This document shows, in pieces, positions 25,501 through 39,244 of a stretch of 64,000 nucleotides of DNA (position 1 is its first letter; each line of letters starts with the position of its first letter). A program made the position numbers and the translations under genes. The DNA lies in contig NW_027488368.1 of NCBI RefSeq assembly GCF_051014445.1, positions 2,790,001 to 2,854,000 on the forward strand, read 5' to 3'. Under the pieces are notes generated by a model. That model was not told the DNA's origin. It ran no database searches and saw nothing but the letters and a program-made list of their open reading frames with translations. This stretch comes from Colletes latitarsis. Its lineage: Eukaryota; Arthropoda; Insecta; Hymenoptera; Colletidae.

Positions 25501-28500
25501 CTGATGAGTGAAAATCCCAGGGCTAACCTAGACCTAACATGCGTTATCCTCTAAAATATTGATCGAAACCAGGTTTAATCGACTGTTTCAGTGTGGTACC
25601 ACATTACTACGTGCCCCAAACCAGAAAAAACCAATGATCTGTTCAACAAGTATGTGAAAAACGCGAAACTGTGAGCCTGATGAGGGCAAATCTTAGACCT
25701 AACCCAGACCTAAGATGCGTTATCCTCTAAAATATTTATCCAGACCAGGTTTCATTGAATGTTTCAGTGTGGTACCACTTTACTACGTGATCCACTCCAG
25801 AACTAGCCCAGGATCTAGCCATGAAGTATGAGAAATATGCGAAAGAATGAGCCTGATGAGAGCAAATCCCAGACCTAACCTAGACCTAACATGAATTATT
25901 CTTTAAAATATTGATCGAAACCAGGTTTAATTGACTGTTTCAGTGTGGTACCACACTACTACGTGATCCAAACCAGAAAAAACCCAGGATCTGTTCAACA
26001 AGTATGTGAAAAACGCGAAAGTATGAGCCTGATGAGGGCAAGTCCCAGACCTATCCCAGACCTAACTTGCGTTGTTCTCTAAGATATTGATGGAAACCAG
26101 GTTTAATTGACTGTTTCAGTGTTGTACTTCATTACTACGTGATGCAATCCAGAGAAAGCCCAGGATCTAGCCATCAAGTATGAGAATTATGCGAAAGAAT
26201 GAGCCTGATGAGAGCAAATCCCAGACCTAACCTAGACCTAACATGAATTATTCTCTAAAATATTGATCGAAACCAGGTTTAATTGACTGTTTCAGTGTGG
26301 TACCACATTATTACGTGATCCAAACCAGTAAAACCCCAGGATCTGTTCAACAAGTATGTGAAATACGCGAAAGTATGAGCCTGATGAGGGCAAATCCCAG
26401 ACCTATCCCAGACCTAACTTGCGTTATCCTCTAAAATATTGATCGAAACCAGGTTTAATTGACTGTTTCAGTGTGGTACCACACTACTACGTGATCCAAT
26501 CCAGAAATAGCCCAGGATCTAGCCATGAGGTATGAGAAATATGCGAAAGTATGAGCGTGACGAGAGCAAGTCCTAGACCTAACCCAGACCTAACATGCGT
26601 TATCCTCTAAAATATTTATCAAGACCAGGTTTAATTGATTGTTTCAGTGTGGTCCCACATTACTACGTGATCCAAACCAGAAAAAAACCAGGATCCGTTC
26701 AACAAGTATGTGAAGAATGCGAAAGAATGAGTCTGATGAGTGAAAATCCCAGGCCTAACCTAGACCTAACATGCGTTATCCTCAAAAATATTGATCGAAA
26801 CCTGGTTTAATCGACTGTTTCAGTGTGGTACCACATTACTATGTGATCCAAACCAGAAAATAGCCCAGGATCTATCCATGAAGTATAAGAAATATGCGAA
26901 AGTGAGCCTGATGAGGGCAAATCCTAGACCTAACCCAGACCTAACATGCGTTATCCTCAAAAATATTTATCAAGACCAGGTTTAACTGAATGTTTCAGTG
27001 TGGTACCACATTACTACGTGATCCAAACCAGTAAAAACCCAGGATCCGTTCAACAAGTATGTGAAGAATGCGAAAGAATGAGTCTGATGAGTGAAAATCC
27101 CAGGCCTAACATAGACCTAGCTTGCGTTATCCTCAAAAATATTGATCGAAACCTGGTTTAATCGACTGTTTCAGTGTGGTACCACATTACTATGTGATCC
27201 AAACCAGAAAATAGCCCAGGATCTATCCATGAAGTATAAGAAATATGCGAAAGTATGAGCCTGATGAGGGCAAATCCTAGACCCAACCCAGACCTAACAT
27301 GCGTTATCCTCAAAAATATTTATCAAGACCAGGTTTAACTGAATGTTTCAGTGTGGTACCACATTACTACGTGATACATTCCTGAAACAGCCCAGGATCT
27401 AGCCATGAAGTATGAGAAATATGCGAAAGTTTGAGCCTGACGAGGGCAAATCTTCGACCTAACCCAAACCTAACATGCGTTATCCTCTAAAATATTGGTC
27501 CAAACCAGGTTTAATAGACTGCTTCAGTGTGGTACCACTTCACTACGTGATCCAAAGCAGAAAAAACCCTCGATCTGCTCAACATGTATGTTAAAACTGC
27601 GAAAGTATGACCCTGATGAGGGCAAATCCCAGGCCTAACCTAGACCTAACATGTGATATCCTCTAAAATATTGATCGAAACCAGGTTTAATTGACCGTTT
27701 CAGTGTGGTACCTCATTACTACGTGATCCAAACCAGAAAAAACCTAGGATCCGTTCTACAAGTACGTGAAAAATGCGAAAGTATGAGTCTGATCAGTGAA
27801 AATCTCAGGCCTTACCTAGACCTAACTTGCGTTGTCCTCTAAAATATTGATGGAAACCAGGTTTAATTGACTGTTTCAGTGTTGTACTTCATTACTACGT
27901 GATGCAATCCAGAAAAAGCCCAGGATCTAGCCATCAAGTATGAGAATTATGCGAAAGAATGAGCCTGATGAGAGCAAATCCCAGACCTAACCTAGACCTA
28001 ACATGAATTATTCTCTAAAATATTGATCGAAACCAGGTTTAATTGACTGTTTCAGTGTGGTACCACATTATTACGTGATCCAAACCAGTAAAACCCCAGG
28101 ATCCGTTCAACAAGTATGTGAAGAATGCGAAAGTATGAGTCTGATGAGTGAAAATCCTCGGCCTAACCTAGACCTAACATGCGTTATCCTCAAAAATATT
28201 GATCGAAACCAGGTTTAATGGACAGTTTCAGTGTGGTACCACACTACTACGTGATCCAAACCAAAAAAAACCCAGGATCTGTTCAACAAGTATGTGAAAT
28301 ACGCGAAAGTATGAGCCTGATGAGGGCAAATCCCAGACCTATCCCAGACCTAACTTGCGTTATCCTCTAAAATATTGATCGAAACCAGGTTTAATTGACT
28401 GTTTCAGTGTGGTACCACATTACTACGTGATCCAATCCAGAAATAGCCCAGGATCTAGCCATGAGGTATGAGAAATATGCGAAAGTATGAGCCTGACGAG

Positions 28501-31500
28501 AGCAAATCCTAGACCTAACCCAGACCTAACATGCGTTATCCTCTAAAATATTTATCAAGACCAGGTTTAATTGATTGTTTCAGTGTGGTCCCACATTACT
28601 ACGGGATCCAAACCAGAAAAAACCCAGGATCCGTTCAACTAGTATGTGAAATACGCGAAAGTATGAGCCTGATGAGGGCAAATCCCAGACCTATCCCAGA
28701 CCTAACTTGCGTTATCCTCTAAAATATTGATCGAAACCAGGTTTAATTGACTGTTTCAGTGTGGTACCACATTACTACGTGATCGAAACCAGAAAAAAAC
28801 CCAGGATCTGTTCAACAAGTATGTGAAGTATGCGAAAGTATGAGTCTGATGAGGGCAAATCCCAGGCCTAAACTAGACATAACTTACGTTATCCTCTAAA
28901 ATGTTGATCGAAACCAGGTTTAGTTGACTGTTTTAGTGTGGTACCACTTTACTACGTGATCCAATGCAGAAAAAACCCTCGATCAGGTCAACATGCATGT
29001 TAAAACTGCGAAAGTATGAGCCTGATAAGGGCAAATCCCAGACCTATCCCAGACCTAACATGCGTTATCCTCAAAAATATTAATCGAAACCAGGTTTAAT
29101 GGACTGCTTCGGTGTGGTACCACTTTACTACGTGATCCAAAGCAGAAAAAACCCTCGATCAGGTCAACATGTATGTTAAAACTGCGACAGTATGACCCTG
29201 ATGAGGGCAAATCCCAGGCCTATCCTAGACCTAACATGCCTTGTCCTCTAAAATATTGATGGAAACCAGGTTTAATTGACTGTTTCAGTGTTGCACTTCA
29301 TTACTACGTGATGCAATCCAGAAAAAGCCCAGGATCTAGCCATCAAGTATGAGAAATATGCGAAAGAATGAGCCTGATGAGAGCAAATCCCAGACCTAAC
29401 CTAGCCCTAACATGAATTATTCTCTAAAACATTGATCAAAACCAGGTTTAATGGACAGTTTCAGTGTGGTACCACACTACTACGTGTTCCAAACCAGAAG
29501 AAAACCCAGGATCTGTTCAACAAGTATGTGAAATACGCGAAAGTATGAGCCGGATGAGGGCAAATCCCAGACCTATCCCAGACCTAACTTGCGTTATCCT
29601 CTAAAATATTGATCGAAACCAGGTTTAGTTGACTGTTTTAGTGTGGTACCACTTTACTACGTGATCCAATGCAGAAAAAACCCTCGATCAGGTCAACATG
29701 TATGTTAAAACTGCGAAAGTATGAGCCTGATGAGGGCAAATCCTAGACCTATCCCAGACCAAACTTGCGTTATCCTCTAAAATATTGATCGAAACCAGGT
29801 TTAATTGACTGTTTCAGTGTGGTACCACATTATTACGTGATCAAATCCAGTAAAACCCCAGGATCCGTTCAACAAGTATGTGAAGAATGCGAAAGTATGA
29901 GTCTGATGAGTGAAAATCCTCGGCCTAACCTAGACCTAACATGCGTTATCCTCAAAAATATTGATCGAAACCAGGTTTAATTGACTGTTTCAGTGTGGTA
30001 CCACATTACTACGTGATCCAATTCAGAAATAGCCCAGGATCTATCCATGAAGTATAAGAAATATGCGAAAGTATGAGCCTGATGAGGGCAAATCCTAGAC
30101 CTAACCCAGACCTAACATGCGTTATCCTCAAAAATATTTATCAAGACCAGGTTTAACTGAATGTTTCAGTGTGGTACCACATTACTACGTGATCCATACC
30201 AAAAAAAATCCAGGATCTGTTCAACAAGTATGTGAAAAATGCGAAAGCATGGGTCTGTTGAGGGCAAATCCCAGGCCTAACCTAGACATAACTTTCGTTA
30301 TCCTCTAAAATATTGATCGAAACCAGGTTCAGTGGGCTGTTCCAGTGTGATACCACATTACTGCGCGATCCAAACCGGAAAAAACCCAGGATCTGTTCAA
30401 CAAGTATGTGAAAAATGCGAAAGTATGACCCTGATGAGGCAAATCCCAGACCTAACACAGACCTAACTTGCATTGTCCTCTAAAATATTGATCGAAACCA
30501 GGTTTAATTGACTGTTCCAGTGTGGTACCACATTACTACGTGATCCAATCCAGAAATAGCCCAGGATCTAGCCATGAAGTATGAGAAATATGCGAAAATA
30601 TGAGCCTGATGAGGGCAAATCCTAGACCTATCCCAGACCTAACTTGCGTTATCCTCTAAAATATTGATCGAAACCAGGTTTAATTGACTGTTTCAGTGTG
30701 GTACCACATTACTACGTGATCCAAACCAGTAAAACCCCAGGATCCGTTCAAGAAGTATGTGAAGAATGCGAATGTATGAGTCTGATGAGTGAAAATCCTC
30801 GGCCTAACCTAGACCTAACTTGCGTTATCCTCAAAAATATTGATCGAAACCAGGTTTAATGGACAGTTTCAGTGTGCTACCACACTACTACGTGATCCAA
30901 ACCAGAAAAAAACCCAGGATCTGTTCAACAAGTGTGTGAAATACGCGAAAGTATGAGCCTGATGAGGGCAAATCCCAGACCTATCCCAGACCTAACTTGC
31001 GTTATCCTCTAAAATATTGATCGAAACCAGGTTTAATTGACTGTTTCAGTGTGGTACCACATTACTACGTGATCCAAACCAGAAAAAAACCCTGGATCTG
31101 TTTAACAAGTATGTGAAGTATGCGAAAGTATGAGTCTGATGAGGGCAAATCCCAGGCCTAAACTAGACATAACTTTCGTTATCCTCTAAAATGTTGATCG
31201 AAACCAGGTTTAATCGACTGTTTCAGTGTGGTCCCACATTACTACGTGATCCAAACCAGAAAAAACCCAGGATCCGTTCAACAAGTATGTGAAGAATGCG
31301 AAAGTATGAGTCTGACGAGTGAAAATCCCAGACCTAACCTAGACCTAACATGAATTATTCTCTAAAATATTGATCGAAACCAGGTTTAATTGTCTGTTTC
31401 AGTGTTGTACTTCATTACTACGTGACGCAATCCAGAAAAAACCCCGGATCTAGCCATCAAGTATGAGAAATATGCGAAAGAATGAGCCTGATGGGAGCAA

Positions 31501-34500
31501 ATCCCAGACCTAACCCAGACCTAACATGAATTATTCTCTAAAATATTGATCGAAACCAGGTTTAATTGACTGTTTCAGTGTGGTACCACATTACTACGTG
31601 ATCCAATCCAGTAATAGCCCAGGATCCAGCCATGAAGTATGAGAAATATGCGAAAGTAAGAGCCTGATGAGGGCAAATCCTAGACCTAACCCAGACCTAA
31701 CATGCGTTATCCTCTAAAATATTTATCAAGACCAGGTTTAATTGATTGTTTCAGTGTGGTACCACATTACTACGTGATCCGCACCAGAAAAAACCCAAGA
31801 TCCGTTCAACAAGTATGTGAAATACGCGAAAGTATGAGCCTGATGAGGGCAAATCCCAGACCTATCCCAGACCTAACTTGCGTTATCCTCTAAAATATTG
31901 ATCGAAACCAGGTTTAATTGACTGTTTTAGTGTGGTACCACATTACTACGTGATCCATACCAAAAAAAAACCCAGGATCTGTTCAACAAGTATGTGAAAA
32001 ATGCGAAAGCATGGGTCTGTTGAGGGCAAATCCCAGGCCTAACACAGACCTAACTTGCATTGTCCTCTAAAATATTGATCGAAACCAGGTTTAATTGACT
32101 GTTCCAGTGTGGTACCACATTACTACGTGATCCAATCCAGAAATAGCCCAGGATCTAGAAATGAAGTATGAGAAATATGCGAAAATATGAGCCTGATGAG
32201 GGCAAATCCTAGACCTAACCCAGACCTAACATGCGTTATCATCAAAAATATTTATCAAGACCTGGTTTAATTGATTGTTTCAGTGTGGTACCACATTCCT
32301 ACGTGATACAAAGCAGAAAAAACCCTCGATCAGGTCAACATGCATGTTAAAACTGCGAAAGTATGACCCTGATGAGGGCAAATCCCAGGCCTAACCTAGA
32401 CCTAACATGCGTTGTCTTCTAAAATATTGAGCGAAACCAGGTTTAATGGACTGTTTCAGTGTGGTACCACATTACTACGTGAACCAAATCAGAAAAAACC
32501 CAGGATCAGTTCAACAAGTATGTGAAAAACGCGAAAGTATGAGCCTGATAAGTGAAAATCCCAGGCCTAACCTAGACCTAACATGCGTTATCCTCAAAAA
32601 TATTGATCGAAACCTGGTTTAATCGACTGTTTCAGTATGGTACCACATTACTATGTGATCCAAACCAGAAAATAGCCCAGGATCTATCCATGAAGTATAA
32701 GAAGTATGCGAAAGTATGAGCCTGATGAGGGCAAATCCTAGACCTAACCCAGACCTAACATGCGTTATCCTCTAAAATATTTATCAAGACCAAGTTTAAT
32801 TGATTGTTTCAGTGTGGTACCACATTACTACGTGATCCAATGCAGAAAAAACCCTCGATCAGGTCAACATGCATGTTAAAACTGCGAAAGTATGAGCCTG
32901 ATGAGGGCCAATCCCAGACCTATCCCAGACCTAACATGCGTTATCCTCAAAAATATTAATCGAACCCAGGCTTAATCGACTGTTTCAGTGTGGTCCCACA
33001 TTACTACGTGATCCAAACGAGAAAAAACCCAGGATCCGTTCAACAAGTATGTGAAGAATGCGAAAGTATGTGTCTGATGAGTGAAAATCCCTGGCCTAAC
33101 CTAGACCTAACATGCGTTATCCTCAAAAATATTGATCGAAACCTGGTTTAATCGACTGTTTCAGTGTGGTACCACATTACTACGTGACTCAAACCAGAAA
33201 AAACCCAGGATCTGTTCAACAAGTATGTGAAAAACGCGAAAGTATGAGCCTGATGAGGGCGAATCCCAGAGCTATCCCAGACTTAACTTGCGTTATCCTC
33301 TAAAATATTGATCGAAACGAGGTTTAATTGTCTGTTTCAGCGTGGTACCACATTACTACGTGATACAATCCAGAAACAGCCCGGGATCTAGCCATGAAGT
33401 ATGAGAAAAAATGCGAAAGTATGAGCCTGATGAGGTCAAATCCCAGACCTATCCCAGACCTAACATGCGTTATTCTCTAAAATATTTATCAAGACCAGGT
33501 TTAATTGATTGTTTCGGTGTGGTCCCACATTACTACGTGATCCAAACCAGAAAAAACCCAGGATCCGTTCAACAAGTATGTGAAGAATGCGAAAGTATGA
33601 GTCTGATGAGTGAAAATCCCAGACCTAACCTAGACCTAACATGCGTTATCCTCTAACATATTGATCCGAACCAGGTTTAATGGACTGTTTCAGTGTGGTG
33701 CCACTTTACTACGTGATCCAAAGCATTAAGAACCCTCGATCAGGTCAACATGTATGTTAAAACTGCGAAAGTATGACCCTGATGAGGGCAAATACCAGGC
33801 CTTACCTAGACCTAACATGCGTTGTCCTCTAAAATATTGATGGAAACCAGGTTTAATTGACTGTTTCAGTGTTGTACTTCACTACTACGGGATGCAATCC
33901 AGAAAAAGCCCAGGATCTAGCCATCAAGTATGAGAAATATGCGAAAGAATGAACCTGATGAGAGCAAATCCCAGACCTAACCTAGACATAACATGAATTA
34001 TTCTCTAAAATATTGATCAAAACCAGGTTTAATTGACTGTTTCAGTGTGGTACCACATTACTACGTGATCCAATCCAGAAATAGCCCAGGATCTAGCCAT
34101 GAAGTATGTTAAAACTGCGAAAGTATGAGCCTGATGAGGGCAAATCCCAGACCTATCTCAGACCTAACTTGCGTTATCCTCTAAAATATTGAACGAAACC
34201 GGGTTTAATTGACTGTTTCAGCGTGGTACCACATTACTACGTGATACAATACAGAAACAGCCCAGGATCTAGCCATGAAGTATGAGAAATATGCGTAAGT
34301 ATGAGCCAGATGAGGGCAAATCCTAGACCTAACCCAAACCTAACATGCGTTATCCTCTAAAATATTTATCAAGACCAGGTTTAATTGAATGTTCCAGTGT
34401 GGTACCACATTACTACGTGAACCAAACCAGAAAAAACCCAGGATCCGTTCAACAAGTATGTGAAGAATGCGAAAGTATGAGTCTGATGAGTGAAAATCCC

Positions 34501-35959
34501 AGGGTTAACCTAGACCTAACATGCGTTATCCTCTAAAATATTGATCCAAACCAGGTTTAATGGACTGTTTCAGTGTGGTACCACTTTACTACGTGATCAA
34601 AAAACAGAAAAAACCCTCGATCACGTCAACATGTATGTTAAAACTGCGAAAGTATGAGCCTGACGAGGGCAAATCCTAGACCTAACCCAGACCTAACTTG
34701 CGTTAGCCTCTAAAAAATTTATCATGACCGGGTTTAATTGATTGTTTCAGTGTGGTCCGACATTACTACGTGATCCAAACCAGAAAAAACCCAGGATCCG
34801 TTCAACAAGTATTTGAAAAACGCGAAAGTATGAGCCTGATGAGGGCAAATCCCAGACCTATCCCAGACCTAACTTGCGTTATCCTCTAAAATATTGATCG
34901 AAACCAGGTTTAATTGACTGTTTCAGCGTGGTAACACGTTACTACGTGATACAATCCAGAAATAGCCCAGGATCTAGCCATGAAGTATGAGAAATACGCG
35001 AAAGTATGAGCCTGATGAGGGCAAATCCCAGACCTATCCCAGACCTAACTTGCGTTATCCTCTAAAATAATGATCGAAACCAGGTTTAATTGACTGTTTC
35101 AGCGTGGTACCACGTTACTACGTGATACAATCCAGAAAAACCCCAGGATCTAGCCATCAAGTATGAGAAATATGCGAAAGAATGAGCCTGATGAGAGCAA
35201 ATCCCAGACCTAACCTAGACCTAACATGAATTATTCTCTAAAATATTGATCGAAACCAGGTTTAATTGACTGTTTCAGTGTGGTCCCACATTACTACGTG
35301 ATCCAAACCAGAGAAAACCCAGGATCTGTTCATCGAGTATGTGAAAAACGCGAAAGTATGAGTCTGATGAGGTCAAATCCCAGACCTATCCCAGACTTAT
35401 GTTGCGTTATCCTCTAAAATACTGATCGAAACCAGGTTTAATCGACTGTTTCTGTGTGGTACCACATTAATACGAGATCCAAACCAGAAAAAACCCATGA
35501 TTCGTTCAACAAGTATGTGAAGAATGCGAAAGTATGAGTCTGATGAGTGAAAATCCCAGATCTAACCAAGACCTAACATGTGTTATCCTCAAAAATATTG
35601 ATCGAAACCTGGTTTAATCGACTGTTTCAGTGTGGTACCACATTACTATGTGATCCAAACCAGAAAATAACCCAGGATCTGTTCAACGAGTATGTGAAGT
35701 GTGCGAAAGTATGAGTCTGATGATGGCAAATCCCAGACCTGTCCCTGACCTAACATGCGTTATCCTCTAAAATATTTATCAAGACCAGGTTTAATTGATC
35801 GTTTCAGTGTGGTCCCACACTACTACGTGATCCAAACCAGAAAAAACCCAGCATCTGTTCAACGAGTATGTGAAGTGTGCGAAAGTATGAGCCTGATGAG
35901 GGCAAATCCCAGACCTACCCCAGACCTAACTTGCGTTGTCCTCTTAGATATTGATGGAA

Positions 35960-36256
35960 ACCAGGTTTAATTGAATGTTTCAGTGTGGTACCACATTACT
36001 GCGTGATCCAAACCAGAAAAAACCCAGGATCCGTTCAACAAGTATGAGAAGAATGCGAAAGTATGAGTCTGATGAGTGAAAATCCCAGGCCTAGCCTAGA
36101 CCTAACATGCGTTGTCCTCTAAAATATTGATCGCAACCAGGTTTAATGGGCTGTTTCAGTGTGGTACCACACTACTACGTGATCCAAACCAGAAAAAACC
36201 CAGGATCTGTTCAACAAGTATGTGATAAACGCGAAAGTATGAGCCTGATGAGGGCA
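35960..36256 (+). repeat. Two-monomer offset duplication, copy 1
   Basis: Aligns with 36312-36608 at offset 352 bp. Markers: CATTACTGCGTGATCC, CAAGTATGAGAAGAATGCG, GATCGCAACCAGG, TTTAATGGGCTGTTTC, and GTGATAAACGCG. Confidence 0.87.
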
Positions 36257-36311
36257 AATCCTAGACCTAACCCAGACCTAACATGCGTTATCCTCTAAAA
36301 TATTTATCAAG

Positions 36312-36608
36312 ACCAGGTTTAATTGAATGTTTCAGTGTGGTACCACATTACTGCGTGATCCAAACCAGAAAAAACCCAGGATCCGTTCAACAAGTATGAG
36401 AAGAATGCGAAAGTATGAGTCTGATGAGTGAAAATCCCAGGCCTAGCCTAGACCTAACATGCGTTGTCCTCTAAAATATTGATCGCAACCAGGTTTAATG
36501 GGCTGTTTCAGTGTGGTACCACACTACTACGTGATCCAAACCAGAAAAAACCCAGGATCTGTTCAACAAGTATGTGATAAACGCGAAAGTATGAGCCGGA
36601 TGAGGGCA
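36312..36608 (+). repeat. Two-monomer offset duplication, copy 2
   Basis: Partner of 35960-36256. Its right part (TTTAATGGGCTG, GTGATAAACGCG, GAGCCGGATGAG) continues into the separate 10-monomer duplication starting at 36491. Confidence 0.86.
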
Positions 36609-37484
36609 AATCCCAGACCTAACCTCGACCTAACATGAATTATTCTCTAAAATATTGATCAAAACCAGGTTTTATTGACTGTTTCAGTGTGGTACCACAT
36701 TACTACGTGATCCATTCCAGAAATAGCCCTGGATCCAGCCATGAAGTATGAGTAATATGCGAAAGTATGTGCCTGATGAGGGCAAATCCTAGACCTAACC
36801 TAGACCTAACATGCGTTATCCTCTAAAATATTCATCGAAACCAGGTGTAATCGACTGTTTCAGCGTGGTACCACATTTCTATGTCATACAATCCAGAAAC
36901 AGCCCAGGATCTAGCCATGAAGTATGAGAAATATGCGAAAGTATGAGCCTGATGAGTGAAAATCCCCGGCCTAACCTAGACCTAACATGGGTTATCCTCA
37001 AAAATATTGATCCAAACCAGGTTTAATGGACTGTTTAAGTGTGGTACCACTTTACTACGTGATCCAAAGCAGAAAAAACCCTCGATCAGGTCAACATGTA
37101 TGTTAAAACTGCGAAAGTATGACCCTGATGAGAGCAAATCCCAGGCCTAACCTAGACCTAAAATGCGTTGTCCTCTAAAATATTGATGGAAACCAGGTTT
37201 AATTGACTGTTTCAGTGTTGTACTTCATTACTACGTGATGCCATCCCGAGAAAGCCCAGGATCTAGCCATCAAGTATGAGAAATATGCGAAAGAATGAGC
37301 CTGATGAGAGCAAATCCCAGACCTAACCTAGACCTAACATGAATTATTCTCTAAAATATTGATCGAAACCAGGTTTAATTGACAGTTTCAGTGTTGTACT
37401 TCATTACTACGTGATGCAATCCAGAAAAAGCCCAGGATCTAGCCGTCAAGTATGAGAAATATGTGAAAGAATGAGCCTGATGAG
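36491..37484 (+). repeat. 10-monomer-spaced duplication, copy 1 of 3
   Basis: About 1 kb aligns with 38251-39244 at offset 1760 bp (10 x 176). The part 36762-37291 aligns again with 42041-42570 at offset 5279 bp (30 monomers). Markers: GTGATAAACGCG, GAGCCGGATGAG, AGTATGTGCCTGATG, GGTGTAATCGACTG, and GATGCCATCCCGAGAAAGCC. Confidence 0.9.
37011..37380 (+). repeat. Representative ordered higher-order module (CTCGATC monomer then TTGTACTTC monomer)
   Basis: A monomer marked by CCACTTTACTACGTG, CCAAAGCAGAAAAAACC, CTCGATCAGGTCAACATG, ATGTTAAAACTGCG and GACCCTGATG is followed, via GCGTTGTCCTCTAAAATATT and GATGGAAACC, by one marked by GTTGTACTTCATTAC, GTGATGC and AGCCATCAAG. That one is followed by CATGAATTATTCTC. 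The same order recurs at about 29110, 33700, 38780, 39670, 42310, 49720, 56830, 57360 and 62820. Confidence 0.8.
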
Positions 37485-38250
37485 AGCAAATCCCAGACCT
37501 AACCTAGACCTAACATGAATTATTCTCTAAAATATTGATCAAAACCAGGTTTAATTGACTGTTTCAGTGTGGTACCACATTACTACGTGATCCAATCCAG
37601 AAATAGCCCAGGATCCAGCTATGAAGTATGAGAAATATGCGAAAGTATGAGCCTGATGAGGGCAAATCCTAGACCTAACCCAGACCTAACATGCGTTATC
37701 CTCAAAAATATTGATGGAAACCAGGTTTAATTGACCGTTTCAGTGTTGTACTTCATTACTACGTGATGCAATCCAGAAAAAGCCCAGGATCTAGCCATCA
37801 AGTATGAGAAATATGCGAAAGAATGAGCCTGATGGGAGCAAATCCCAGACCTATCCTAGACCTAACCTGAATTATTCTCTAAAATATTGATCAAAACCTG
37901 GTTTAATTGACTGTTTTAGTGTGGTACCACATTACTACCTGATCCAATCCAGAAATAGCCCAGGATCCAGCCATGAAGTATGAGAAATATGCGAAAGTAT
38001 GAGCCTGATGAGGGCAAATCCTAGACCTAACCCAGACCTAACATGCGTTATCCTCTAAAATATTGATAGCAACCAGGTTTAATGGACTGTTTCAGTGTGG
38101 TACCACACTACTACGTGAGCCAAACCAGAAAAAACCCAGGATCCGTTCAACAAGTATGTGAAGAATGCGAAAGTATGAGTCTGATGAGTGAAAATCCCCG
38201 GCCTAACCTAGTCCTAACATGCGTTATCCTCTAAAATGTTGATCCAAACC

Positions 38251-39244
38251 AGGTTTAATGGGCTGTTTCAGTGTGGTACCACACTACTACGTGATCCAAA
38301 CCAGAAAAAACCCAGGATCTGTTCAACAAGTATGTGATAAACGCGAAAGTATGAGCCGGATGAGGGCAAATCCCAGACCTAACCTCGACCTAACATGAAT
38401 TATTCTCTAAAATATTGATCAAAACCAGGTTTAATTGACTGTTTCAGTGTGGTACCACATTACTACGTGATCCATTCCAGAAATAGCCCAGGATCCAGCC
38501 ATGAAGTATGAGAAATATGCGAAAGTATGTGCCTGATGAGGGCAAATCATAGACCTAACCCAGACCTAACATGCGTTATCCTCTAAAATATTGATCGAAA
38601 CCAGGTGTAATCGACTGTTTCAGCGTGGTACCACATTACTATGTGATACAATCCAGAAACAGCCCAGGATCTAGCCATGAAGTATGAGAAATATGCGAAA
38701 GTATGAGCCTGATGAGTGAAAATCCCCGGCCTAACCTAGACCTAACATGGGCTATCCTCAAAAATATTGATCCAAACCAGGTTTAATGGACTGTTTCAGT
38801 GTGGTACCACTTTACTACGTGATCCAAAGCAGAAAAAACCCTCGATCAGGTCAACATGTATGTTAAAACTGCGAAAGTATGGCCCTGATGAGAGCAAATC
38901 CCAGGCCTAACCTAGACCTAACATGCGTTGTCCTCTAAAATATTGATGGAAACCAGGTTTAATTGACTGTTTCAGTGTTGTACTTCATTACTACGTGATG
39001 CCATCCCGAGAAAGCCCAGGATCTAGCCATCGAGTATGAGAAATATGCGAAAGAATGAGCCTGATGAGAGCAAATCCCAGACCTAACCTAGACCTAACAT
39101 GAATTATTCTCTAAAATATTGATCGAAACCAGGTTTAATTGACAGTTTCAGTGTTGTACTTCATTACTACGTGATGCAATCCAGAAAAAGCCCAGGATCT
39201 AGCCGTCAAGTATGAGAAATATGTGAAAGAATGAGCCTGATGAG
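38251..39244 (+). repeat. 10-monomer-spaced duplication, copy 2 of 3
   Basis: Partner of 36491-37484. It ends where this copy reads GATGAGGGCAAATCC and copy 1 reads GATGAGAGCAAATCC. Confidence 0.9.
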